A stretch of 27,555 bases of DNA, taken from assembly GCA_020047775.1 (NCBI GenBank), contig JAIFNK010000134.1:1-27555 (forward strand), in the 5' to 3' direction. Positions 9,214-16,228 of the stretch are shown one piece after another. The position numbers were made by a program, and so were the translations under genes. The notes beneath the pieces were generated by a model. The model did not search any database, had not been told where the DNA came from, and was given only the letters and a program-made list of their open reading frames with translations. Every line of letters starts with the position of its first letter. The stretch's first letter is position 1. This stretch comes from Akkermansia sp. GTDB lineage: Bacteria; Verrucomicrobiota; Verrucomicrobiia; Verrucomicrobiales; Akkermansiaceae.

Positions 9214-10262
9214 GAGGCAGGGCGCTGGCGCTGGAGGGTTTTGAGAAATTGGTTGGCCTGCTGATCGAGCCGTGCCTCGTGCAGGTCGAAGAGGCATTCC
9301 ACAGGATCAGCCCAGGCCAGACCACCGTCGCGCGGCGTGAAGAGCGGATCGGCATGTCTTACCGCATGAAGGACGACATTGGCCGGAGCGAGTGGATCAT
9401 CGACGCGCTTCAACGCGGGATCGAGACGCTGGATGAAGTCCAGATCGGGCTTTTTGCCGGGGCAGTGCAGGGAGAGGTCAAGCCGGGGCGTGCCGACGAG
9501 ATCAAGTCCGGGATCGTAGTGATTTGCTCCAAGCGCACCACCAACCGCCAGACCCGGAGGACTGAGTTTTTCCAGCCGACGCAGATGGGACTCCACGGAG
9601 CGCGGCTGGCCGGATTGATCAGCGAAGCGAATGGTGGAACGGGCGCGATCCGCCGTGGCGGCAATCCGGGCAAAGACATCCTCCGGAAACCAGCGCAAGG
9701 TGACACGTCTGTCGGATGTCCGTTCCACGAGGCTGCCAAGGGAGTTCAACGCACGAGCTACGGCGGGATACGAGCAACCAGCCGTGCGTCCCAGCCATTC
9801 GGATGTGACCGGCTCGGGGTTCGTCAGCCAACGGTGGAGCAGGAGCTTCTGGATGATGAACGAATAATCAGTCCGGGTGGTGTGCATCCGGCCCCGCTCG
9901 GTTTCGACCACCTCGGAGAGAACCCTCTGGGTTTTTGCATCCGGGTCATGGGGAATACCCAGAAAGCGATCCGGGGTCTGCAGGCAAATGGTGAGCCTGA
10001 GTAGCACATCACCGCGCAGGACGGTGGCGGCTTTCTCCCATTCGTGTCGAAGACGCTCCTCAGAAATGGGCGAATCGACTAAAACGATGAAGCCGCGGGC
10101 GGTCGGATCTTCTCCGGCAGCGTAGGCGACCTGCATGAGGCTTGTGCGAAGGGTGCGGATCGCATCCACGCCGAACTTCACCTCGATCACGGCATTTCCA
10201 ATGCGGGCGTCCACATCCGCATCGGCGTGGGTTTGAGCCTGGCGATTGGAACGGGCTTTCAT
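9210..10262 (-). CDS. AbiEi-like winged-helix protein with a PD-(D/E)XK-like N-terminus
   Basis: The 350-residue protein is the first gene of the operon. The N-terminus (about 1-110) carries [14 protein letters not shown], resembling the D...ExK core of PD-(D/E)XK nucleases, followed by a QxxYA-like helix ([10 protein letters not shown]). A winged-helix domain follows at about 130-195 ([21 protein letters not shown]). The C-terminal part resembles AbiEi antitoxins ([23 protein letters not shown]). Known AbiEi proteins bind operator repeats and repress their own operon. A perfect inverted repeat lies 12 bases upstream of the ATG at 10262, consistent with that. The nuclease-like part is unusual for AbiEi and needs a profile search; it may be only structural. 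Confidence 0.7.
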   Translation of the reverse strand: MKARSNRQAQTHADADVDARIGNAVIEVKFGVDAIRTLRTSLMQVAYAAGEDPTARGFIVLVDSPISEERLRHEWEKAATVLRGDVLLRLTICLQTPDRFLGIPHDPDAKTQRVLSEVVETERGRMHTTRTDYSFIIQKLLLHRWLTNPEPVTSEWLGRTAGCSYPAVARALNSLGSLVERTSDRRVTLRWFPEDVFARIAATADRARSTIRFADQSGQPRSVESHLRRLEKLSPPGLAVGGALGANHYDPGLDLVGTPRLDLSLHCPGKKPDLDFIQRLDPALKRVDDPLAPANVVLHAVRHADPLFTPRDGGLAWADPVECLFDLHEARLDQQANQFLKTLQRQRPAS

Positions 10263-10274
10263 GACGTGGATGAG

Positions 10275-10318
10275 CTTGCAGGTTTCGTATTAAACCTGCA
10301 AGTAGAAATTAAACCTGC
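10275..10318. promoter_or_regulatory. Operator of the AbiE-like operon
   Basis: A perfect inverted repeat with 11-bp arms (CTTGCAGGTTT, six-base spacer CGTATT, AAACCTGCAAG) spans 10275-10302. A third half-site, TTAAACCTGC, lies at 10309-10318, repeating 10290-10299 at a 19-bp step. It sits just upstream of the AbiEi-like start, the position expected for autorepression. The rest of the gap to 10578 holds no convincing gene. Confidence 0.75.
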
Positions 10319-10578
10319 TGGTGAATATTGAAGTCGCGCGTTGATTTGGAACTCGCACCTTCATTTTGCGAAAGAATGGGCAAGGCGAATCCGCCGGCCC
10401 CCGGAGAAACTCCGCCATCCGGATCTCGGCTTGGTTGCTCAAGTGCGGCGGGCGATGGAGAATCCAGTCGATCATGGTTTCAACAGGGAAGGGATAGCAG
10501 GGGGGGGCAGGCAAATGAGCAAGTCTGGCTAACGGCAAAGGATCGAATGAATACCCGTCTCCAGAGGTCTATTTCCAT

Positions 10579-11124
10579 GTGAAGACGATCCTCCTCCCTG
10601 CCCTGCTGCTGTCTTGTATGCTGTCTCCGATTACCCCGGCACAGACCTGCCGCGAGGTGGTTCGCGATGCATCCGGGCGGGTCGTCCAGACCATCGAGCG
10701 CCAGAAGCAGGCGGGCGGGACGGAACGGGCGGTCGTTCGTGATGCTTCCGGGCGGATCACCGGCACGGCCACCACGCAGACCACGGCGGGAGGCATTGGG
10801 CGCACGACATTCCGTGACGCCAGCGGCGGGATCAGTGGCACGGCCTCGACCCATGGGACCAACTCCGGCACGACGAGCACCACCTATCGGGATGCCAGCG
10901 GGCGACTGGCTGGCAGCGCCACAACCAATCAGTCAACAGGTTCTGGCAGCCGCACACAATTTCGGGATGCCTCCGGCCGCCTGACTGGAAGCGAGAACTC
11001 GCATGGTAATGGATCAAGCACTCGCCGCGACGCATCCGGCCGCATCACGGGAGCCAGCACGGGAAGCGGCAGCTGCACCACCGGGACGCGCCTGCCGATG
11101 ACGCCGCCGAGCGTGAAGAAATGA
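10579..11124 (+). CDS. Exported protein made of RDASGR repeats
   Basis: The 181-residue product has a signal peptide (MKTILLPALLLSCMLSPITPAQ) with cleavage likely after SPITPA. The rest is six imperfect units of about 22-25 residues, each opening with RDASG followed by a stretch rich in Gly, Thr and Ser. A KK ends the protein. The start is GTG at 10579; an ATG two bases earlier is out of frame (ATGTGA). AGAGG at 10563-10567 is a suitable ribosome binding site. The repeats recall YD/Rhs-type wall or surface repeats, but no enzymatic domain is visible. It is the only plus-strand gene between the defence island and the mobile element, and its function is unknown. Confidence 0.8.
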   Translation: MKTILLPALLLSCMLSPITPAQTCREVVRDASGRVVQTIERQKQAGGTERAVVRDASGRITGTATTQTTAGGIGRTTFRDASGGISGTASTHGTNSGTTSTTYRDASGRLAGSATTNQSTGSGSRTQFRDASGRLTGSENSHGNGSSTRRDASGRITGASTGSGSCTTGTRLPMTPPSVKK

Positions 11125-11205
11125 CATCGCACGGAGTTGCTTTTTCGACAACCGACCTGGGTGCTCTGCTTGGAAGGCGAGATACACCACCACATCTCAG
11201 TCGGG

Positions 11206-11691
11206 CTATGTCGGCAGCCGTTTCACGATCCGCGTGCCGTTGGTGAGGCAAGTCCCCTCGCCGGTTACCCAAAGGCATGGGATTTCGTGGCGGGCATACA
11301 TTATCCGAGTCCTCGGATTGCTCTCCATGGCGATGTAGCGAGCGCGCTCACCGTGCAATGGGAATACTCTCTTGAGGAGGAAGTGTTGCTTGATCGCCGG
11401 AGGATTCCACCAGCCTATCGGCGCGAAGCACGCATGTTGTGGTCGCCAGCCGGTTTGAGCTTCGATACGGGCGAGAGTTTTAATGATCCAGGTTTCCGGG
11501 CGGGCGGTCATCAAGATGACGCTGTAGGGCTGCACGAGTTCCACGAGCCACTGGCGGTATTGCTCATCGGCAAGGCGTTTTTCCATGCGCTTTGGAGCGC
11601 TTCCATGTGCAGGGCTGTTGGCGACGAGGGTGTAGTTGAGATCAAGTAGAATAATCGGTCGCTGAGGTGAATGGGATTTTTGTTGCTTCAT
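11206..11691 (-). CDS. HAD-superfamily phosphatase-like protein
   Basis: The 161-residue protein shows HAD motif I as DLNYTLV, where the second aspartate is asparagine, and motif II in VILMTARPE. A conserved basic stretch and RIMYARHEIPCLWVTG follow. HAD enzymes hydrolyse phosphoesters through the first aspartate; the Asn replacement changes the usual acid/base residue. The ATG at 11691 overlaps the AAA+ gene stop (ATGA), so it is the last gene of the leftward operon. A longer frame from 11748 is open but would overlap the upstream gene by 60 bases. Substrate unknown; nucleic acid ends or nucleotides are possible given the replication genes in the element. Confidence 0.75.
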   Translation of the reverse strand: MKQQKSHSPQRPIILLDLNYTLVANSPAHGSAPKRMEKRLADEQYRQWLVELVQPYSVILMTARPETWIIKTLARIEAQTGWRPQHACFAPIGWWNPPAIKQHFLLKRVFPLHGERARYIAMESNPRTRIMYARHEIPCLWVTGEGTCLTNGTRIVKRLPT

Positions 11692-12356
11692 GACAGCCCC
11701 TCCGCGTCCAGCCAGGATTCCAGATCGGCGAGCGCGGCCCGGACGCATCCGCCGCTGCCCACCGCGATTCGCAATGACGTCTGTTCATCGACCGGCCAGT
11801 GACGGCGGAGCATCGTGGCGATTTCCTCGGTGGAGGGTGCCGCGAGCTTGATCGACTGGAAGCGGGTCTGGAACCGCTCGGTGAGCAGGTCGAGTTGCAG
11901 GTTGCTGGTGCCGACCACGGCGCGGCCCGGTGGCAGACGGTCGAGATAGCTCAGGAGCAGGTCTTGTGCATCCCGCGTGCAGCGGTCCATTTCGTTGATG
12001 ATCTTCACGGAATAGACTCCGAACAGCGAACAAACACCCAGCGTGCCCATCCACTGCTTCACGGTTTCGACGGTGACGAGCTTGCCGTTGAATTCCTCGA
12101 TGGCGAAGCGCGTGCCGGACAGTGCGTCGGCCACCATGTCGGCGATGCTGGTTTTGCCGACACCCGGCGGGCCGTAGAGCAGGATCTTCACCGGGACGGC
12201 GGGATCATCGTGGAGCTTGCGTGCCTTAGCGACGAGTCGGCGGGCGACAGTGGCGGCTGGGCCACATAGGTCATCGGGTCCGGTAGGTCGCCACGCCAGC
12301 GGAGAGCTTGCGAGGCGCTGTGTAGGGTTCGGCAGAATCTTGAAGAGTTGTGACAT
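11688..12356 (-). CDS. AAA+ ATPase, clamp-loader or RuvB-like
   Basis: The 222-residue ATPase has Walker A GPPGVGKTS at about 61-69, a Walker B-like VKIINEMDRC in which asparagine replaces the usual aspartate while the catalytic glutamate stays, and a sensor 1 region VVGTSN. The C-terminal helical lid is short. ATG 12356 (MSQLFKILPN) was chosen over an in-frame ATG at 12443, because the longer start would run deep into the previous gene. Even so, it overlaps the 79-residue ORF by 86 bases. Similar small AAA+ proteins in plasmids and phages load or remodel replication complexes; here that role is an inference. Confidence 0.8.
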   Translation of the reverse strand: MSQLFKILPNPTQRLASSPLAWRPTGPDDLCGPAATVARRLVAKARKLHDDPAVPVKILLYGPPGVGKTSIADMVADALSGTRFAIEEFNGKLVTVETVKQWMGTLGVCSLFGVYSVKIINEMDRCTRDAQDLLLSYLDRLPPGRAVVGTSNLQLDLLTERFQTRFQSIKLAAPSTEEIATMLRRHWPVDEQTSLRIAVGSGGCVRAALADLESWLDAEGLS

Positions 12357-12510
12357 GGGGATCTTGGTTGGAATTGGTGATGGCCCTGGCGACGGCCACC
12401 GCACCCTTGCGGTAGAGAGTGACGGCGAGCAGTTCTCCATCAACGATCACCGACCAGTAGTGCGTGGCGTAGCCATCGGGTTTGCGGTATTTTTCGACTG
12501 CGACCTTCAT
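12271..12510 (-). CDS. Small protein of unknown function (79 residues)
   Basis: The ORF starts at ATG 12510, which shares its A with the stop of the upstream gene (TGATG), and begins MKVAVEKYRKPDGYATHYW. The pattern of alternating hydrophobic residues (SVIVDGELLAVTLYRKG) suggests a small beta-rich domain. Its last 28 codons overlap the AAA+ gene in another frame. No family recognised. The coupling to the upstream gene supports translation; the long overlap means one of the two starts or ends may be mis-set. Confidence 0.6.
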   Translation of the reverse strand: MKVAVEKYRKPDGYATHYWSVIVDGELLAVTLYRKGAVAVARAITNSNQDPHVTTLQDSAEPYTAPRKLSAGVATYRTR

Positions 12511-12845
12511 CAGAAGTTGTAGTCGTGGAATTGGCGGCGGCCGGGAATGACCGGCTCGCCGTTGGTGGTGCGGAACCAACCGTCCTTGCGGCGCCTGGCG
12601 CGATGAGTCGCCCCGTCCGCATTGGGCGAGTATTGGTAGGTCTGCTCGGTGTTGTTCACGCAATGGGCGGAGAATCCACCGGCGACGAACTCGGGTTTCC
12701 AGTCGTCGAGAACGGCGGTGTCCTCCTGCATCCAGAGTGTCTTACCGCTGGGGCTGATGCGGATCACTGTGCAGGCGGTTCGGTCGGAGTAGTGGCAAAC
12801 GCTCGCGCCAGCACCTACGATCGGTGTCCAATCGGGTGCGCTCAT
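12510..12845 (-). CDS. Hypothetical protein (111 residues) of the element operon
   Basis: The product begins MSAPDWTPIVGAGASVCHYSD and contains TVIRISPSGKTLWMQEDTAV, a beta-strand-rich pattern often seen in small phage and plasmid proteins. A basic RARRRKDGWF stretch lies near the C-terminus. The ATG at 12845 overlaps the previous stop by ATGA, which sets the start against a longer open frame from 12932. Not recognised; no catalytic motif is evident. Confidence 0.7.
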   Translation of the reverse strand: MSAPDWTPIVGAGASVCHYSDRTACTVIRISPSGKTLWMQEDTAVLDDWKPEFVAGGFSAHCVNNTEQTYQYSPNADGATHRARRRKDGWFRTTNGEPVIPGRRQFHDYNF

Positions 12846-13342
12846 TTGTTCCAGCCCTCCCTGCGGATGCGGGTTTTGATCGAGTTGGGCGAAAGGCCGA
12901 AGTGCTCCGCGGTCTGCTTCACGCTGCGGCATTCAAGCCAGTGGGTTCGGACCTTCGACCAGTGGTCGTCACCGTGGCCGGGATTACCGACCTTCTTCGC
13001 TGGCTTGGATGTCTCGTTTGTGATTTGCGTGGCCTCCGCTGGCGTTGGTTCGGGCTCAGTCGCATCGGCGAACGCATCGTAGCGTCCCGGGCTGGCCTCG
13101 GGCTGGGAAGGGGTGAGCGGCACGACATTGCTGACGTCTTCACTTGCGAGGATTTCCGCGACGATCTCGCGGATCAGCGGTACAGGGATTTCGGTGATGG
13201 TGAAGACCAGTCCGTTGAGGGTCTTGCGACCGATGCTTTGCTTGAGGAACTTCAATGCCTCACCGCGGGTGCGGCCTTGGTAGCGGCCTTCGAATACGTT
13301 GGTTTCCTTGTCGTCGCAGACGATCCAATAGAGTTTGTTCAT
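12842..13342 (-). CDS. Hypothetical protein with C-terminal helix-turn-helix
   Basis: The 166-residue protein has an N-terminal alpha/beta part (MNKLYWIVCDDKETNVFEGR), a Pro/Glu/Ala-rich linker at about 78-115, and a C-terminal HTH (VKQTAEHFGLSPNSIKTRIR) like those of terminase small subunits or sigma-like DNA-binding domains. It starts 12 bases after the stop of the 84-residue HTH gene and overlaps the next gene by ATGA. Likely DNA-binding; the target is unknown. Confidence 0.7.
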   Translation of the reverse strand: MNKLYWIVCDDKETNVFEGRYQGRTRGEALKFLKQSIGRKTLNGLVFTITEIPVPLIREIVAEILASEDVSNVVPLTPSQPEASPGRYDAFADATEPEPTPAEATQITNETSKPAKKVGNPGHGDDHWSKVRTHWLECRSVKQTAEHFGLSPNSIKTRIRREGWNK

Positions 13343-13354
13343 GGTGGTGTTTGG

Positions 13355-13609
13355 TTATTTTTGATGAAGTTGGCGCGATGAGTTCTGTTTTGCTTCGCAC
13401 ATAGTCTCTCTGGCTTCTTGTGCTGCGAGAAACTCGCGAATACTCCCGATGTAATAGAGGCGCTTGCCGTAGTTTCGGCCTTCAAGTCGTAGAGAAACGG
13501 AGCGGACTTTTCCTGCTTTTCTCAGGGTGTAGAGCGGCATGTGGGTTATGCCGAACATCCGTGTAATGTATTTTTCATCTGCCCATTCAGGTTCGTTATG
13601 CTTGTTCAT
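13355..13609 (-). CDS. Small putative DNA-binding protein (HTH_17/MerR-like)
   Basis: The 84-residue basic protein contains EWADEKYITRMFGITHMPLY, followed by LRKAGKVRSVSLR and a wing-like RLYYIGSIREFLAAQ. This order (recognition helix, basic strand pair, closing helix) is that of excisionase/MerR-type winged HTH proteins. It lies 12 bases after the stop of the 100-residue gene in the same leftward operon. A regulatory or excision role is inferred. Confidence 0.65.
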   Translation of the reverse strand: MNKHNEPEWADEKYITRMFGITHMPLYTLRKAGKVRSVSLRLEGRNYGKRLYYIGSIREFLAAQEARETMCEAKQNSSRQLHQK

Positions 13610-13621
13610 CGTGGTACTTGA

Positions 13622-13924
13622 TTATGGTTTGGTGCTGATGACGTTGCCGTCGGTGTCGATCCGGACGCTGAACACCAGCAGTCCGGTTTGGGTTTGCTTG
13701 GCGAAGTCGGCGCGGAACTCGCGGGCATGGATACCGGCCTTCAAATCGACCGGCAGGATGCGCCGGGCGGTGAAGCCGTTTTTCTCAAGTCCGCGAATGC
13801 TTCGCTGCATCGCCTTGCTCAGGTAGGTGTTAGGGAGTGATGCTTTTGTCATAGCGTCCCTCATCTGCCGGTCTGATCGGGCACGTCCATGTCTTTTTTC
13901 GTCTTTCTGTTGTCGGGTTTTCAT
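13622..13924 (-). CDS. Hypothetical protein (100 residues) with a KDEKRHG N-terminal motif
   Basis: The start at ATG 13924 overlaps the DUF2786 gene stop (ATGA). The alternative ATG 13852 (MTKASLPNTYL) would remove a basic N-terminus containing KDEKRHG and SDRQMRD. That segment recurs as KDEKRHG and SDWQMKD in the short ORF at 15056-15184, and 24 bp of the DNA under it are identical, so the longer start is preferred. The rest contains SIRGLEKNGFTARRILPVDL and a strand-rich end (GLLVFSVRIDTDGNVIS). Function unknown. Confidence 0.65.
   Translation of the reverse strand: MKTRQQKDEKRHGRARSDRQMRDAMTKASLPNTYLSKAMQRSIRGLEKNGFTARRILPVDLKAGIHAREFRADFAKQTQTGLLVFSVRIDTDGNVISTKP
13855..13908. repeat. 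Leader repeat, copy 1
   Basis: This 54-bp segment matches 15085-15138. The last 24 bp (13885-13908) are identical; the first 22 differ at two bases, with an 8-base variable block between. On the minus strand it encodes KDEKRHG...SDxQMxD in both copies and ends beside an ATG. Confidence 0.85.
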
Positions 13925-14622
13925 GACGGGAGAGGACGGTTGATTTGAATGGTGCGCCCCTTGGTTTCCCCGGCGACATAACTGCCGGAATGGATGTGGC
14001 GGCGGCGTTGCGACCGGGTGCGGAGCTTGCCGTATTCCTGTTCGACATAGCGGGTGATCGCCGCCTCTTGATCCACGACGACCAGCCCGTATGCCTGGCG
14101 CTGGTCGGCGGCGTAGGATTCCTCGGCCCGTTGCTTCGCCGCCTTGAGTTCGGCGTTCAATCCGTCGCGCAGCCCCCGGTAGTAGGATGCCTTGTCCGGG
14201 TTGGCGTGGGTCCTTTTGAACTCGTTCCAACAGCGGAAGAAGGTCTGCCGCAGGTAGTTGAAGGCGTAGATGGCGAAGTCGATGTCGGCGGGTGCCCCGA
14301 TGATGTCCACCGGTGTTCCACGACCGTTGGGCATCAGGATCGTCTTCACGTTGAAGTGCGCCTGCAGGATCGAGAGGATCATCAGGTCGGCAGGATTGAG
14401 GGTCTTGGGCAGATCGACCTTGCCCTTGTTGACGGTGAAGCCCGCGCCGCCGGATTCGCCGCGTTCCATGCGGAGCAGTGCTGAGTCGATGTTGTGGCGG
14501 GTCATCAATTCCTGAGCCTTGGCGAGAGCTACCTTCGCTTCGTTCTCGGTGGAACCGCGGGATCGGTCGGCCAATCGCAGGAGCTTGCGGATTTTTTCGA
14601 GGATGTCGGATTCGGATTTCAT
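13921..14622 (-). CDS. DUF2786 domain protein
   Basis: The 233-residue protein opens with the DUF2786 signature (ILEKIRKLLRLADRSRGSTE, then EAKVALAKAQELMTRHNID), a helical domain common in phage and plasmid proteins of unknown function. A second domain follows (ILQAHFNVKTILMPNGRG, DIDFAIYAFNYLRQTFFRCW), then an alanine/arginine-rich helix and a basic tail with SQRRRHIHSGSY. The ATG at 14622 overlaps the previous gene by ATGA. The layout matches DUF2786 plus DUF7168-type proteins, whose biochemical role is not established. Confidence 0.85.
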   Translation of the reverse strand: MKSESDILEKIRKLLRLADRSRGSTENEAKVALAKAQELMTRHNIDSALLRMERGESGGAGFTVNKGKVDLPKTLNPADLMILSILQAHFNVKTILMPNGRGTPVDIIGAPADIDFAIYAFNYLRQTFFRCWNEFKRTHANPDKASYYRGLRDGLNAELKAAKQRAEESYAADQRQAYGLVVVDQEAAITRYVEQEYGKLRTRSQRRRHIHSGSYVAGETKGRTIQINRPLPS

Positions 14623-14861
14623 GGGATCTCAGGTGTTGGGGGGTAGCGACGTTCGCGGCGGGCGAACTTGCGGCGACTGGCGGGCGTGTTGTCGCGGATC
14701 ATTTGCGAGATCCGCTCAGTGCTGCCGTCCGTGAGCCAAATGCCTTCGTCTTTGCGGCGTTGGATCTCGGCTTTTGCGAGTGGCAGTTGTTCGCCGAACA
14801 TGAAGTCCGGGGTCATGTTGAGTTGGACGTCGGTCCAGTTGGTGAAGTCGATTTTGCTCAT
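14619..14861 (-). CDS. Hypothetical protein (80 residues)
   Basis: The product has two parts: MSKIDFTNWTDVQLNMTPDF, then a helix (LPLAKAEIQRRKDEGIW) and a basic tail (RRKFARRERRYPP). It starts one base after the previous stop (TGACATG) and overlaps the DUF2786 gene by ATGA. Not recognised; the basic tail may bind nucleic acid. Confidence 0.65.
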   Translation of the reverse strand: MSKIDFTNWTDVQLNMTPDFMFGEQLPLAKAEIQRRKDEGIWLTDGSTERISQMIRDNTPASRRKFARRERRYPPTPEIP

Positions 14862-14862
14862 G

Positions 14863-15084
14863 TCAGGATTGGGGTTGGTTTGCGGGTTGGATCATTTCAG
14901 CGGTAACGAGTTCGGTCGGGATGATTCCGCCGTGCGGCCATTCGACAGGCCGGATGAATCCGCGGTCGCCGTTCCATTCGGCGATCACATGGAGAGCTTT
15001 GTCTCCATCCCACTCGGGGCGGATCAGGACTAACATTCCGGTGACGTATGCAGTGTCATTTCCGGAGTTGGCAGTCCCCTTCAT
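14863..15084 (-). CDS. Hypothetical protein (73 residues)
   Basis: The product begins MKGTANSGNDTAYVTGMLVL and alternates short strands (LHVIAEWNGDRGFIRPVEW) in the manner of a small beta-barrel. The repeated leader (15085-15138) abuts the start codon and supplies a GAAGGAC ribosome binding site four bases upstream. Function unknown. Confidence 0.6.
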   Translation of the reverse strand: MKGTANSGNDTAYVTGMLVLIRPEWDGDKALHVIAEWNGDRGFIRPVEWPHGGIIPTELVTAEMIQPANQPQS

Positions 15085-15184
15085 CGTCCTTCATCTGCCA
15101 GTCTGACAACTTGAGTCCATGTCTTTTTTCGTCTTTCTTCCGGCAATTTATTAGTCCGTTAGATAACGATTTGGCACGGTGCAT
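15056..15184 (-). CDS. Possible 42-residue first ORF of the leftward operon
   Basis: The ORF runs from ATG 15184 to TGA 15056 and begins MHRAKSLSNGLINC, then KDEKRHG and SDWQMKD. The same motif pair occurs at the N-terminus of the 13622-13924 product, which argues for translation in this frame. It overlaps the 73-residue gene by 29 bases. No good Shine-Dalgarno sequence precedes it. It may instead be a leader peptide or a fragment left by duplication. Confidence 0.4.
   Translation of the reverse strand: MHRAKSLSNGLINCRKKDEKRHGLKLSDWQMKDDEGDCQLRK
15085..15138. repeat. Leader repeat, copy 2
   Basis: Second copy of the 54-bp segment at 13855-13908; 15115-15138 is identical to 13885-13908. It lies immediately before the ATG at 15084. 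Confidence 0.85.
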
Positions 15185-15248
15185 GAAAGTCACAACGCGT
15201 GCCAATCAGGCGTCATTCCGCACGCTCCTAATCTGTTTTGATTGGCAC
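15168..15248. promoter_or_regulatory. Divergent control region with three TTGGCAC sites
   Basis: GATTTGGCAC at 15168-15177, GTGCCAATC at 15199-15207 and GATTGGCAC at 15240-15248 form one direct and one inverted set; the last two are a perfect 9-bp dyad with a 32-base spacer. They lie between the leftward small-gene operon and the rightward amidoligase operon, as a shared operator would. No clear -10/-35 pair was assigned. Confidence 0.5.
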
Positions 15249-15343
15249 ACTTCATGAGTGAATCGATACGGAGAAATTATGTCTTTTTTCTTCTAACTTC
15301 ACTTAGCCATGGACGTGAGGTGGCACCATGGCAGATATTAACC

Positions 15344-16219
15344 ATGACAACACCACTGATGTCCCGCCGCTTCGGAGTCGAAATCGAATTCCTCTCCACC
15401 GTCACCACCGAGCGAGTCCTGATGAGCCTGAGAGCCGCAGGCATCCGGGTCGAATCCTCCTACTACACCCACGACACCACGCCCTATTGGAAGATCGTCA
15501 CTGACGGTTCCTGCGGTTTGGAACTCGTCTCACCGGTCCTCGAAGGTGAGGCCGGTATCGAGGAAGTCAGGATCGCCGCCGCCGCGCTGGAAGCCGCCGG
15601 TGCCCAAGTGGACCGGCGGTGCGGACTCCACGTCCATTTCGACGCCCGCTCGATGAATCTCAAAGCGGTGAAAAACCTCTTCAAACTCTGGCTGAAATTC
15701 GAGGACGTTCTGGACACGTTCCAGCCGCAGTCACGCCGGGGCAATAACAACACCTACTGCCGCACGAACCTCGAAAGCGGGCTGAAATTCGAGGACGTTC
15801 TGGACACGTTCCAGCCGCAGTCACGCCGGGGCAATAACAACACCTACTGCCGCACGAACCTCGAAAGCGGTGTTTCTGATAGTGAGGATCATCGGGGCCA
15901 ATGTCACCGGTTGTTCAACAGGATCGACGCCTGCAAGAACATGGACGAGATGAGGACTCTCTACTCATGCCGCTACCGCAAGCTGAACATTCAGTCCTAC
16001 TTCCGCCACCACTCCGGAACGACATGCCCCGAGAAGATCACCAACTGGGTGCGGTTGATGGCCCGCATGTTTGACGCTGCTGAATCTGCCGCCGCCGTCC
16101 GCAACCGCCCGGAAGACACCGGCATCGGAATGGGCCGCATGAAGTGGTTCTTCCAAGCCATCGACGCCCGCGGTCTCACCAAATTCTACACCGCCCGCGC
16201 CAAAAAACTGGCCGCATGA
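15344..16219 (+). CDS. Amidoligase family protein (PF12224-like)
   Basis: The product is a glutamine-synthetase-fold carboxylate-amine ligase of the Amidoligase_2 family, recognised by RFGVEIEFLS near the N-terminus, the DGSCGLELVSPVLEG block at about 55 and GLHVHFDARS at about 95. Such enzymes join carboxyl and amine groups using ATP, and some are proposed to tag proteins or make small peptides. The start at ATG 15344 (MTTPLMSRRFG) or 15359 (MSRRFG) fits the family; the open frame from 15242 adds an unrelated stretch. A 30-residue segment (LKFEDVLDTF...NLESG) is duplicated exactly in tandem after residue ~117, so the protein is longer than expected and its folding is uncertain. Two small genes follow in the same direction. 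Confidence 0.85.
   Translation: MTTPLMSRRFGVEIEFLSTVTTERVLMSLRAAGIRVESSYYTHDTTPYWKIVTDGSCGLELVSPVLEGEAGIEEVRIAAAALEAAGAQVDRRCGLHVHFDARSMNLKAVKNLFKLWLKFEDVLDTFQPQSRRGNNNTYCRTNLESGLKFEDVLDTFQPQSRRGNNNTYCRTNLESGVSDSEDHRGQCHRLFNRIDACKNMDEMRTLYSCRYRKLNIQSYFRHHSGTTCPEKITNWVRLMARMFDAAESAAAVRNRPEDTGIGMGRMKWFFQAIDARGLTKFYTARAKKLAA
15691..15870. repeat. Exact 90-bp tandem duplication inside the amidoligase gene
   Basis: 15691-15780 and 15781-15870 are identical, head to tail and in frame (30 codons). This is the second perfect in-frame tandem duplication in the window, after the 66-bp one in hsdR. Confidence 0.95.
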
Positions 16220-16228
16220 TTTCCACCT

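Noticed and set aside
9249..10004. 251-codon plus-strand frame
   Set aside because: Antisense shadow of the AbiEi-like gene.
10290..10538. 82-codon minus-strand ORF upstream of the AbiE-like operon
   Set aside because: Overlaps the operator, no recognisable content, composition not gene-like.
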